NCBI GenBank assembly: GCA_015272395.1
Contig: JACYLQ010000001.1
Location: 186,001-250,000, forward strand
Direction: 5' to 3'
Length of the DNA: 64,000 nt
Source of the DNA: Calothrix sp. C42_A2020_038
GTDB lineage: Bacteria > Cyanobacteriota > Cyanobacteriia > Cyanobacteriales > Nostocaceae
The notes beneath the pieces were generated by a model, which was not told the DNA's origin, made no database searches, and was given only the letters and a program-made list of their open reading frames with translations. A program made the translations under genes and the position numbers. Shown here in pieces: positions 17,274-25,314 of the stretch (position 1 is the first letter of the stretch; every line of letters begins with the position of its first letter).

Positions 17274-17771
17274 ATGACTAGATTTTGGCAAGTTCTGGGT
17301 TCTATTGTTTTAGTGTTTATACTGCTGTTTCCCCTTACGGCGTATGCTGCAAGTTCTTCAGGTGTAACTAGTTCAAGGATTGAAGGTAGTCTTAAAGGTA
17401 AAGATTTTTCTGGACAGAGTTTAATCGCGCAAGAATTTACCAGTGTGAACTTAGAAAAGGCCAACTTTAGTAATGCTGATTTACGTGGTGGAGTATTTAA
17501 CGGTGCATCACTACATGATGTTAACATGCACGGTGTTGATTTCAGCGAAGGTATTGCCTACTTATCTGACTTCAAAGGCGCCGACCTTAGCGATGCAATA
17601 TTTACGAACGCGATGATGCTACGTTCAGTTTTCGATGGTGCAGATGTTACCAACGCCGACTTTACAAATGCAGTACTCGACAAACCCGAAATCAAAAAGT
17701 TGTGTGTAAACGCTAGTGGCACTAACTCCAAAACAGGAGTATCAACGCGCGAGTCGCTTGGATGTAAGTAG
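17274..17771 (+). CDS. Exported pentapeptide-repeat protein (probably thylakoid lumen)
   Basis: 165 residues. An N-terminal signal peptide (hydrophobic VLGSIVLVFILLFPLTAYA, predicted cleavage after AYA) is followed by pentapeptide repeats at about 40-145 (FSNADLRGGVF, ADLSDAIFTNA, ADVTNADFTNAVL), which form a right-handed quadrilateral beta-helix. A short Cys-containing tail (KKLCVNASG and SLGCK) could be disulfide-linked. Luminal pentapeptide proteins of this size are conserved in cyanobacteria and plants; their function is unclear. Monocistronic; no regulatory site was seen. Confidence 0.85.
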   Translation: MTRFWQVLGSIVLVFILLFPLTAYAASSSGVTSSRIEGSLKGKDFSGQSLIAQEFTSVNLEKANFSNADLRGGVFNGASLHDVNMHGVDFSEGIAYLSDFKGADLSDAIFTNAMMLRSVFDGADVTNADFTNAVLDKPEIKKLCVNASGTNSKTGVSTRESLGCK

Positions 17772-17790
17772 GTTGTGATGCCACTAATAA

Positions 17791-17826
17791 CCTCTCAACC
17801 CCCTCTTATAAAGGGGGTCTAAGAGT
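17791..17826. repeat. CCCCC/GGGGG palindromic repeat, copy 1
   Basis: Hairpin CCCCCT...AGGGGG just downstream of the pentapeptide gene. The 19 bases at 17805-17823 (CTTATAAAGGGGGTCTAAG) are identical to 39731-39749, showing a dispersed intergenic repeat. It may also act as the terminator of the preceding gene. Confidence 0.6.
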
Positions 17827-17934
17827 AATAGTGAAGTGCATCTTTATATAGAAATGGTATCACCTACTTTTCCAGCCTAGGCGCCAAGTGACATGGCGCC
17901 ATTCACAAATAAAAATATAACTTTAAATATAATT

Positions 17935-19020
17935 TCAGACTTTTCTTGACATTGCACCATAAGTTTTACTCCAGAAAATCACGAACCCAGTGATAAATAA
18001 TGCTACCGGAGTCAAACCTAAGATTACATATATAAATCGCATCGGCGCACCAGCAAATTTACCAATATGAATTGGATACATCCAAGCTAAAACTTTTTCA
18101 AACCAAGGTGCATACTTAATGTTTTTTACTTGCAGCACTTCACCGTTATATTGATTTAAATATACATAGCTGCTACCATTCGGATTAAAGTCTCCAGGTA
18201 GTCGCTTGCGTATTCTTACAGTATCTTTTGAATTAATAGCAGGGTAAATAAAAGTTGTTTCTCCTCCAGGTAAGATTGTTTCTGCTGTATGTAAAAAATT
18301 ATCTAAAGTCGGTTTTTGAGCATCTTGTTGGACTACTGAAACAGGTTCTGCTATTGGTGTAAGCATAGATAACCGATATCCTAAAATCATCGCTTCCTTG
18401 TCAAACACTAACAAGGCACCTGTTATACCCGACAAAATCAAAAAAACTGCGGCAACTATACCAATTATCTTATGAAAATCATAGGTTATCAAATGGGAAG
18501 GCGCCTTCCAGCGAATTTTAAAGCCCGTGGATAACTTTTTCCAACCAGGAAAAATGATTAACCCACCAATCGCGCGTGCTATCAACAGTAACCCGCAAAC
18601 ACCTACAATTACATGACCCGCTTCCCCAGCCAGAAAACTCGTATGAATTTGACTTATGATCCCTGTGATAGTTCCATTCCTCCCCATTACTGAGACAATC
18701 TGATTGTTATCTAGATTTATATATATATCTGAACGCTGACGAAAGAACTTATCCTTATCTGAAACAACAACGTGGATTGGTTGACTGTTTAAAGAAATAG
18801 ATAGCAAGTTGCTGTCTGGATAATTTTGTTTAACTACATCTGCAATTTGTTCTATCGAGGGGGTCGCTGTAACTCTAATAGAACTTACTGGGTAAAAAAC
18901 ACTATCTATTTCTTTATGGAAAACTAATATACTACCTGTCAGTCCTAAAACAGCAAGCACCAAAGCGACTAAAATCCCTAAATAACGCTGTAGTGTCAGA
19001 TTCTTGTGTCTCATGAGCAA
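17935..19020 (-). CDS. PepSY-associated transmembrane protein
   Basis: 361 residues with four predicted membrane helices (about 12-35, 132-155, 180-208 and 327-350). Two soluble PepSY-type regions lie between them on the outer face (YPVSSIRVTATPSIEQIADVV and TIPIYPAINSKD-like segment). N-terminal KNLTLQRYLGILVALVLAVLGLTGSILVFHKE is the classical PepSY_TM start. Family members (PiuB/FsrB-like) are often ferric-siderophore or haem related reductases and induced by iron limitation; that role is inferred. The TonB receptor at 42.4 kb is not adjacent. The start may be Met1 or Met3 (MRHKNLT). Confidence 0.8.
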   Translation of the reverse strand: MLMRHKNLTLQRYLGILVALVLAVLGLTGSILVFHKEIDSVFYPVSSIRVTATPSIEQIADVVKQNYPDSNLLSISLNSQPIHVVVSDKDKFFRQRSDIYINLDNNQIVSVMGRNGTITGIISQIHTSFLAGEAGHVIVGVCGLLLIARAIGGLIIFPGWKKLSTGFKIRWKAPSHLITYDFHKIIGIVAAVFLILSGITGALLVFDKEAMILGYRLSMLTPIAEPVSVVQQDAQKPTLDNFLHTAETILPGGETTFIYPAINSKDTVRIRKRLPGDFNPNGSSYVYLNQYNGEVLQVKNIKYAPWFEKVLAWMYPIHIGKFAGAPMRFIYVILGLTPVALFITGFVIFWSKTYGAMSRKV

Positions 19021-19256
19021 ATTTTCTTGCGGCTAAAAGTTATAATAATCAGAACTTAGCTATTTGATTAGTGAAGCTTATATATAGCTTACGACAAAAG
19101 TATTGATTGAATCAAGGGTTAATAATAAAAATTTTTGATAAGCTGGAGTCAAATTGAATCGCTCATGAGTATAAATACTAAAAATAAGTCCGTGGCAATG
19201 TAGTTAAAGTGATGTTAAAATAATTGCAATTTAATTTCATTAAGTATTAAAGTAAA

Positions 19257-19670
19257 GTGCAGCGTTTAAATAGTTCAGAATTTGCCTCTAAGGTAGATAT
19301 AATTGCAAATTTATTCAAGCTTGCATTTCCTGAGACATGGGTAGACTTGAAACCTAATCTCAATGAATCGTCTACACTAAGAAAAAATTACCTAGATTCA
19401 ATTGATATAGCCATACACTTTCCAGGTAAAAGTATTCTGTGTCAATGCAGCATAATCATTGTACACATACGCTTTTATGTACATCCAGATTATGAGAAAC
19501 CATATTTCACTGCGATTGAAGCAGCAGGATATGATGATACTCTACTGATGTGGGTTTACTCTGGTGTTGATTGTTCAAGGTTTTATGGTGTGCAGGAACC
19601 AATGACATCAGGGCAAAGTAAGCTCAAGTATGTATTCAATCAGATATTTGATATTTTCGCGCGGGTGTGA
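19257..19670 (+). CDS. Hypothetical protein
   Basis: 137 residues from a GTG start (19257); no membrane segment. Composition and codon use look coding (FPETWVDLKPNLNESST, DSIDIAIHFPGKSILCQCS, HPDYEKPYFTAIEAAGYDDT). I do not recognise the family. It stands alone between the PepSY gene and a 63-codon ORF and could form a transcription unit with the latter, 66 bp downstream. An earlier part of the gene may be missing, since no ATG or Shine-Dalgarno precedes the GTG. Confidence 0.55.
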   Translation: MQRLNSSEFASKVDIIANLFKLAFPETWVDLKPNLNESSTLRKNYLDSIDIAIHFPGKSILCQCSIIIVHIRFYVHPDYEKPYFTAIEAAGYDDTLLMWVYSGVDCSRFYGVQEPMTSGQSKLKYVFNQIFDIFARV

Positions 19671-19736
19671 GTAAATTACAGTTTACAGTTTGTTGAAAAT
19701 TACTTTTAATAGAATTGTAATTATTTCGTAGCATCT

Positions 19737-19928
19737 ATGATGAAACCATTCTTTTCCAAAATTGCTAAACAACAAAAAAGAGCAGAATTTGACGAATATG
19801 TTAGTTTTACAGATGATTACGCAGAAAAGCTACGTAGTTTAATTCAAAAACGCTGGCATGATATTTGGAAGCAAGTAACAGAATATGGCGTTTCCGATGT
19901 TGCTAATTTTAGGGATGATTTGTCCTAA
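19737..19928 (+). CDS. Small hypothetical protein (63 aa)
   Basis: 63 residues, highly charged and probably helical (KIAKQQKRAEFDEYVSFTDD, LRSLIQKRWHDIWKQVTEYG). No signal or membrane segment and no recognised family. It follows the 137-aa hypothetical gene on the same strand. Tandem ATG codons (MMK) mark the start; no strong Shine-Dalgarno is visible. It could be a small regulator or toxin-antitoxin-type partner, but nothing in the sequence proves it. Confidence 0.45.
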   Translation: MMKPFFSKIAKQQKRAEFDEYVSFTDDYAEKLRSLIQKRWHDIWKQVTEYGVSDVANFRDDLS

Positions 19929-20037
19929 GTGAGCGAAACTTGTCACGGAGACTCTCCTCAAACGCAGCGAAAGGTAAAATCTTGATATATGTTGAGTGGA
20001 GCAGAGCGGAACAAAGCATGACAGTAATAAAAACCTT

Positions 20038-20065
20038 GTAGAGACGTTACATGTAACGTCTCTAC
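20038..20065. repeat. 28-bp perfect palindrome repeat, copy 1
   Basis: GTAGAGACGTTACA followed by its exact reverse complement. A near-identical copy is at 25267-25302. This type of palindrome is common between genes in filamentous cyanobacteria. It may act as a terminator or be a small mobile palindrome. Confidence 0.75.
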
Positions 20066-20196
20066 CAAGGTGCGTAATTAACTGGACATGATATGATTCC
20101 GCATTTATGTAACACTGTGCTTGCTAACCCTTCCCTGCTTTCGGGAGGAGTGTAGTTATGAAGAATTAGGCTTCAAAGGATTAACATAAGTAAAGA

Positions 20197-20709
20197 TTAT
20201 AAGGAAAATTCTTGTTTTAACTGAGTAACCCAAGCTTGCACTCTTTGTTGTGTCAATTCAGATTGATTATCTTCATCAATTGCTAATCCACAAAATTTAT
20301 TATTTCTAAGTGCTTTTGACTCTTGAAAATCATAGCCATCGATTGAAGTATAACCTACAGTTTGACCTTCAAGGGATGATATTTTTTCTTCCAACATTCC
20401 CATTGCATCTTGAAAACTGTAAGGATAACCGTTCTGGTCTCCAGGACCAAAGTAAGCTATTTTTTTACCACTGAAATCAATTTCATCTAGTTGCTCAAAA
20501 AAGCTTTCCCAGTCACTTTGCATATCACCTTGATTCCAAGTTGAACAACCAATAATAATATATTCATATTTATCAAAGTCTTCTGTGTCTGCTTGTGAAA
20601 TGTCGTGTAATTCCACCACATCATTACCAAACATCTGCTGAATGGTTTCGGCAATAGATTCTGTTGTACCTGTCGTAGTACCGTAAAATAAACCAATTTT
20701 TTTAGACAT
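20197..20709 (-). CDS. isiB: Flavodoxin
   Basis: 170 residues, long-chain flavodoxin. The FMN phosphate loop is GLFYGTTTGTTESIAE, the first aromatic FMN loop STWNQGDMQSDW (Trp stacking on FMN) and the second GPGDQNGYPYSFQDAMG (Tyr stacking). It replaces ferredoxin as electron carrier from photosystem I when iron is short. No isiA neighbour is present, so it is monocistronic. A candidate Fur site lies in the 265-bp divergent spacer at 20918-20936, nearer to the opposite gene. fldA is an equally valid symbol. Confidence 0.95.
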   Translation of the reverse strand: MSKKIGLFYGTTTGTTESIAETIQQMFGNDVVELHDISQADTEDFDKYEYIIIGCSTWNQGDMQSDWESFFEQLDEIDFSGKKIAYFGPGDQNGYPYSFQDAMGMLEEKISSLEGQTVGYTSIDGYDFQESKALRNNKFCGLAIDEDNQSELTQQRVQAWVTQLKQEFSL

Positions 20710-20917
20710 ACTTAGCAGTAGAAAATAAGTGACAATTATTTTTAATAGTCTTGATGCTATGTTAGCAAAAATAGATAAAATTACTTGTTGTCTAAATTAC
20801 GTATAAACATCTATAAAGATTCTTCGCTTCACCATCCCAAAATTATTAACGCCAAAATTTAAATACGTTATGAAGTACGTAACACATTCATGTAGTGGCA
20901 ATTAATGTTAGCTTATT

Positions 20918-20936
20918 GAAAATAATTATCTTGATG
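20918..20936. promoter_or_regulatory. Candidate Fur (iron) box
   Basis: GAAAATAATTATCTTGATG matches the 19-bp Fur consensus GATAATGATAATCATTATC at 13 of 19 positions. It lies in the spacer between flavodoxin and the divergent Cys-rich membrane protein, 38 bp before the latter. Such partial matches are frequent in AT-rich DNA, so this is weak. Confidence 0.35.
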
Positions 20937-20974
20937 AGATGCCCTTGCGGTTAAATAATATTTAAGGACAAGTT

Positions 20975-21259
20975 ATGTTGGCTATGTTTTTTATCTGTAC
21001 CTGGGTTGTAATGATGCTGGGATTTACTTATAGTGTTATCCTTGCTTTTAAGGAAGGAAAAGCGCAAATTCAGAAATTGCATCAAATACCTTGTTACAAA
21101 TGTGGTTTCTTTACCAAAAACTACCACCTAAAATGTACAGTCCATCCGACAATTGCTTGTACAGAAGCTGCTTTAGAATGTCATGACTTTGAACCTAGAA
21201 ACCTTAATACTAAAATTCATTCTTCTAGAAAACAATCAAGTATAAATCATGCCATATGA
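20975..21259 (+). CDS. Small membrane-anchored Cys-rich protein
   Basis: 94 residues: one N-terminal membrane helix (about 3-27, MFFICTWVVMMLGFTYSVIL) followed by a soluble part with conserved-looking cysteines in IPCYKCGFF, HLKCTVHP, IACTEAALECHDFEP. The CxxC-type pattern suggests metal binding or a redox-active site. I recall similar proteins in other cyanobacteria, without known function. It is divergent from flavodoxin, and an iron-starvation role is an inference from that position. RBS AAGGACAAG precedes the ATG. Confidence 0.7.
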   Translation: MLAMFFICTWVVMMLGFTYSVILAFKEGKAQIQKLHQIPCYKCGFFTKNYHLKCTVHPTIACTEAALECHDFEPRNLNTKIHSSRKQSSINHAI

Positions 21260-21368
21260 ATAAATTTTATAAAAACTATCAAAGAAAATAGAAATATTAA
21301 TGAGTTATACTTATTGAGAATAGATTGCTATAGTTACTAGTGTAGAGTTAGTCATCTAAATAACTGTT

Positions 21369-21548
21369 ATGGAAAATACAACACAGACAACAGCTCCTGT
21401 TGTAGAAAATCGTAATGAATGGCGTTGGGGTTTTACACCGCAAGCAGAAATTTGGAACGGCCGTCTAGCGATGCTTGGCTTTACTGTCGCAATCTTCATT
21501 GAATTATTTACAGATAAAGGTGTCTTGCACTTCTTAGACATTCTGTAA
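21369..21548 (+). CDS. High-light-inducible protein (Hlip, one-helix Cab-like)
   Basis: 59 residues. The single membrane helix carries the chlorophyll-binding signature of the LHC superfamily, AEIWNGRLAMLGFTVAIFIE (about 30-49), preceded by NEWRWGFTPQ. It binds chlorophyll and carotenoid in thylakoids, protects photosystem assembly and is induced by high light or stress. Monocistronic, followed by a strong terminator. It is short, so easily missed; the ATG at 21369 is the only sensible start. Confidence 0.93.
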   Translation: MENTTQTTAPVVENRNEWRWGFTPQAEIWNGRLAMLGFTVAIFIELFTDKGVLHFLDIL

Positions 21549-21578
21549 ATTCGACTTATTTTCCACCTTGAGCGATTA

Positions 21579-21603
21579 CATTCCTAAGTTTAACTTAGGA
21601 ATG
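21579..21603 (+). terminator. Terminator of the Hlip gene
   Basis: Perfect 10-bp stem CATTCCTAAG/CTTAGGAATG with a 5-nt loop, then ATTTCTTATTTT. Confidence 0.75.
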
Positions 21604-21897
21604 ATTTCTTATTTTGAATAAAATTAACGGTGCCTAACGAATATATAAAGTACTTATAAGGTAATAATAGCTGTGCAGATATGTTCCTTGCTCAAGATGC
21701 AGGCGCCTTGGGAGCTTTGCAGCAGCGAGAAATCTTCTTTCCAACAGCACCATGAATGTAGCTCCCGTGAAATGAGGTATCTACCAACGTGCCAAAACAT
21801 CTACCTCACGTGACTCAACCTTAAATACCTAAGATAGATTTTAGCTTCTGAAATTTTCACATACTATCAGTATTATGGCACAAACAGTAGAGGTATT
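21604..21897. other. Intergenic region upstream of MscS
   Basis: No gene is seen. TGAGGTA (about 21772) and TACCTCA (about 21802) form a weak inverted repeat, and ATCTACC is repeated. It probably carries the promoter of the MscS/DUF2254 pair. Confidence 0.35.
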
Positions 21898-22923
21898 ATG
21901 AGTGCAGAGATAGCCGCAGTTTGGAAAAATGTACAAGCGATGTTCAAAAGCTTCATCGCTTTATTACCCAATCTGGTTTTAGCTATCATAGTCTTTAGTA
22001 TCTTTTTCTTTGTTGCCAGGTCAATCAAACAACTTGTCAAACGTCTAACACGGAATAGGCGCCATGCCAGGAATTTAGGCTTAGTGCTGGGACGTTTAGC
22101 ACAGGGAATAACAATATTAGTAGGTTTATTTGTTGCCTTATCAATAGTAATTCCCACATTTCAAGCCGGCGATTTAGTCCAACTATTAGGAATAAGTGGG
22201 GTTGCCATCGGTTTTGCCTTTCGGGATATTCTGCAAAATTTTCTGGCAGGCATTTTAATTTTACTTACAGAACCATTCCAAATTGATGACCAAATTGTAT
22301 TCAAAAATTTTGAGGGAACTGTAGAAAATATTGAAACGCGCGCAACAACAATTAGAACCTATGACGGACGGCGAATTGTAATTCCCAACTCCGAACTATT
22401 CACTAACTCTGTGCAAGTAAATACAGCTTTTGACAATCGCCGTATCGAATATGACATAGGAATTGGTTATGGGGATGACATTGATGAAGCAAAGCAGTTA
22501 ATACTAGAAGCGATTTATAGTGTTCCAGAAGTTTTGAAAGACCCGGCGCCAGACGTATTATTACTAGAACTAGCAGAAAGCACAGTCAACATTCGTGCCC
22601 GCTGGTGGATAAACCCCCCAAGACGAATAGATGACCTACAATCACGCGATAAAGTCATATCTGCGATTAAGAAAACTTTTGATCAACATGGTATTGATTT
22701 AGCTTACCCAACAATGCAAATTCTCTTCCACGACCAAACAGAAGAGACAGATGGAGACCGTTCCAGACAACGGGAAGGTTGGCCAGCTGGTAATAAACAA
22801 GTACCTAAATCTCGAAAAGTCAGCGATGCTCTCACACGCATTAGTTCAAATGCGCGCGAAAATCAGATTAAAACCCTTGATCACAACTCATTTAACAGTA
22901 AAATTAGCAATGAAAAATGTTAA
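21898..22923 (+). CDS. MscS-family mechanosensitive channel
   Basis: 341 residues with three membrane helices (about 20-43, 65-88 and 92-112). The third is the pore helix, leading into the MscS signature GVAIGFAFRDILQNFLAGIL and TEPFQIDDQI, followed by the beta domain (IVIPNSELFTNSVQVNT). The C-terminal tail from about 285 is polar and not conserved. It releases solutes on hypo-osmotic shock. The last 14 bp overlap the likely start of the DUF2254 gene, so they form an operon and are translationally coupled. Confidence 0.9.
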   Translation: MSAEIAAVWKNVQAMFKSFIALLPNLVLAIIVFSIFFFVARSIKQLVKRLTRNRRHARNLGLVLGRLAQGITILVGLFVALSIVIPTFQAGDLVQLLGISGVAIGFAFRDILQNFLAGILILLTEPFQIDDQIVFKNFEGTVENIETRATTIRTYDGRRIVIPNSELFTNSVQVNTAFDNRRIEYDIGIGYGDDIDEAKQLILEAIYSVPEVLKDPAPDVLLLELAESTVNIRARWWINPPRRIDDLQSRDKVISAIKKTFDQHGIDLAYPTMQILFHDQTEETDGDRSRQREGWPAGNKQVPKSRKVSDALTRISSNARENQIKTLDHNSFNSKISNEKC

Positions 22924-24229
22924 GCTTGGTAAGCTTTGGGACTCGCTTCACTCTAGCTACTGGTTTTTACCTACACTGATGGCATGTTTATCAGTTATGT
23001 TAGCAGTAATAATGTTAACTATAGATAGGAATGGTGATTATGAGTTAATCGAAAAGTGGGGTTGGATTTATACTGGTGGCCCGGATGGTGCTAGAGCTTT
23101 ACTATCTGCTATTGCTAGTTCAATTATTACCGTTGCAACGACAGCATTTTCGATTACAATTGTTGCTTTACAGTTGGCTTCTTCTAACTTTGGTCCTCGA
23201 CTGTTGCGTAATTTTATGCAAGATACTGGTAATCAAATTGTACTGGGTATTTTTATTAGTACATTTATTTACTGTTTACTTGTATTGCGTACTATACGTT
23301 CAGAAGATTACGAAAAGTTCATACCTCAAGTCTCCGTTACAGTCGGGATTTTACTAGCAATTTTTAGCATAGCGGTATTAATCTATTTTATTCACCATGC
23401 TTCAACCATTATTCAAGCATCACATGTAATTGAGAGTACTTTTGCTGAACTCAACAGCGCAATAGACAGATTATTCCCAGAAAAAATTGGATATGGCGCC
23501 TCTGAGCATGAATCATCTTTGAGCCAATTTGCTAACTTTCAAGAAGATTCTTATCCAATTACAGCTAGAAAAGATGGTTATTTACAAGTAATTGATGATG
23601 AAGAGTTAATGAAAATCGCTTCAGAGCATGATTTAATTTTAAAGCTAGAAACTCGACCTGGAAAATTTATTGTTAAAGGCAGCAATTTATTATTACTATT
23701 TCCCGGAGAACGTATTAATCGTAAATTAACTAAAAAAATCAACGGTGCTTTTGTCATAGGTAAAGAGCGTACAGAACAACAAGACATAGAATTTCCTATC
23801 GAACAACTCGTAGAAATTGCACTTCGCGCCCTTTCTTCTGGAATTAATGACCCATTCACTGCAATCCGTTGTATTGATAGACTTGGTTCTGGATTATCCA
23901 GACTAGCAGAAAGAGATTTTCCTTCTGCCTACCGTTACGATAAATACAATAATCTGCGAATTATTGCTGAATCAATCACATTTATTGGATTAATAGACGC
24001 AGCTTTTAATCAGATTAGACAGTCCAGCGCCAAAGATGTTGCAGTCATAATTCGTTTATTAGAAGCAATAACCTATATTGCTACCCGTACTAATAACCCA
24101 AAACAACGAGAAGCACTAAAAATTCACGCTGAAAAAATAGTACGTAGTAGTAAACAAGCAATAATAGAAGAAGACCAAAAAGATATCCAACAAAGATATC
24201 AAGCTGTTTTAAAGGTTTTAAAAAATTGA
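22910..24229 (+). CDS. DUF2254 membrane protein
   Basis: 439 residues from the ATG at 22910 (MKNVKLGKLWDSL). An upstream in-frame ATG at 22751 is less likely, because it would lie deep inside the MscS gene and add a non-conserved extension. Four membrane helices occupy the first about 170 residues (SSYWFLPTLMACLSVMLAVI, LSAIASSIITVATTAFSITI, IVLGIFISTFIYCLLVL, VGILLAIFSIAVLIYFIHHA), followed by a cytosolic domain containing GINDPFTAIRCIDRLGSGL. This is the DUF2254 family, of unknown function; its coupling to MscS suggests an envelope-stress or ion-transport role. Confidence 0.85.
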   Translation: MKNVKLGKLWDSLHSSYWFLPTLMACLSVMLAVIMLTIDRNGDYELIEKWGWIYTGGPDGARALLSAIASSIITVATTAFSITIVALQLASSNFGPRLLRNFMQDTGNQIVLGIFISTFIYCLLVLRTIRSEDYEKFIPQVSVTVGILLAIFSIAVLIYFIHHASTIIQASHVIESTFAELNSAIDRLFPEKIGYGASEHESSLSQFANFQEDSYPITARKDGYLQVIDDEELMKIASEHDLILKLETRPGKFIVKGSNLLLLFPGERINRKLTKKINGAFVIGKERTEQQDIEFPIEQLVEIALRALSSGINDPFTAIRCIDRLGSGLSRLAERDFPSAYRYDKYNNLRIIAESITFIGLIDAAFNQIRQSSAKDVAVIIRLLEAITYIATRTNNPKQREALKIHAEKIVRSSKQAIIEEDQKDIQQRYQAVLKVLKN

Positions 24230-24519
24230 TAGTAACCGTAAATAAGTTCCTGACTACCATCAATGTTTTGTTAAGATAAATACATTCAAACTGTAAAAAT
24301 AAGTGTTATTCGCAAAAAAACCGCTATTTTACAAACTAAAATTAAAAAAAGAAGTTGATTTTATACACGTATGATATTTCACGCTATAAAACTAAATATA
24401 GCGTTTTTGTTTCTAATGAAGTACGCTAGAGTCAGGTAGTATCCTAAATGATGTCGAAAATACAAAATTTTGTAAATCTACCTAACCACACTCAAATTGT
24501 GTTACATTGTACATTGATT

Positions 24520-24684
24520 CCGGTTCTAGTGGAGAGCAGCCACTAGAGGTAACGGGGAAAGTTCGGTGCGAATCCGACACTGTCCCGCAGCTGTAAACTA
24601 AATTTTTGGTAGGAGATGCGGTAAAAAAAATTCCCGAATCGCTAATCTAAAACCAAAAATTGAGTAAGTCAGAATGCCCGCCGA
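24520..24684 (+). promoter_or_regulatory. Cobalamin (B12) riboswitch
   Basis: The conserved core is readable: AACGGGGAAAGTTCGGTG (24551-24568), AATCCGACACTGTCCCGCAG (24571-24590), CTGTAA, and the 3-prime B12 box AAGTCAGAATGCCCGCC (24666-24682). It lies 38 nt before the DUF1636 ATG. No intrinsic terminator is evident between aptamer and gene, so translational control of the GAGGT Shine-Dalgarno (24712-24716) is more likely. Cobalamin binding would lower expression of the downstream gene. The 290 bp before it hold no gene. Confidence 0.92.
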
Positions 24685-24721
24685 AAAGTCGAAAAGATAA
24701 GCAACAATCTACGAGGTATAG

Positions 24722-25144
24722 ATGAGCGTTCATACAATTTTTGTTTGTACCACTTGTGCTAGTAAGTGGGAAAATGGTAAGCGTGTTGGTGAAAGTGGTG
24801 GCGAAAAATTATTTAGACGCTTGCAAGCGGATCATACTAACTGGAAGTTAAGTCAAGAATTTCAGATTCAACCAGTCCAGTGCATGAGTGCGTGTAATCG
24901 CTCTTGTGTAATTTCCTTTGCTTCACCCGGTAAAAACAACTATCTTTTTGGTGATATTTCCTCAGAATTAACACCCGACCAAGTTCAGGGTATATTTGAT
25001 TGTGCTGAAAAATACTATGTAAATCTTGAAGGTTCCCTACCTTGGTCAGAACGTCCTGAACCTCTAAAGAAAGGTATTTTAGCTAGGATTCCCGTAGTTT
25101 CTGTCCCTAGTGAGAACGGAAAGGTACTTCATACAACTAGGTGA
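24722..25144 (+). CDS. DUF1636 protein, riboswitch-controlled
   Basis: 140 residues with four cysteines in a ferredoxin-like spacing (FVCTTCAS at 8-15; QCMSACNRSCVISF near 57-70), the DUF1636 pattern thought to be metal-binding, with a thioredoxin-like ferredoxin fold. Members are found near cobalamin and cobalt genes, and the riboswitch here ties it to B12 supply. The family has no proven reaction; cobalt handling or chaperoning is inferred. Monocistronic, with a palindromic repeat 120 bp downstream. Confidence 0.88.
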   Translation: MSVHTIFVCTTCASKWENGKRVGESGGEKLFRRLQADHTNWKLSQEFQIQPVQCMSACNRSCVISFASPGKNNYLFGDISSELTPDQVQGIFDCAEKYYVNLEGSLPWSERPEPLKKGILARIPVVSVPSENGKVLHTTR

Positions 25145-25266
25145 TATTTAAGTAACCCAAGGTTGGGATGTGTTAGTTTCATATTTTACTGGAACATTTG
25201 CGGCGCCAGTTTGAGGCTTACATACTGTACCTATACCCGTAATATCATGTCCAGTTTATTGCCCAC

Positions 25267-25302
25267 TCTGGTAGAGACATTACATGTAACGTCTCTACCA
25301 GA
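25267..25302. repeat. Palindromic repeat, copy 2
   Basis: TCTGGTAGAGACATTACA pairs with TGTAACGTCTCTACCAGA, one mismatch from perfect. The core is the same as the palindrome at 20038-20065. It sits between the convergent DUF1636 and PRC-barrel genes and could serve as a bidirectional terminator. Confidence 0.75.
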
Positions 25303-25314
25303 GATTCAACCAAT

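Noticed and set aside
3481-20115. CCGCATTTATG shared by spacers near 3484 and 20098
   Set aside because: Only 11 bases match; too short to claim a repeat family.
22751-22909. 53-residue N-terminal extension of the DUF2254 gene
   Set aside because: It lies inside the MscS gene in another frame; the ATG at 22910 gives the usual N-terminus and a short overlap.
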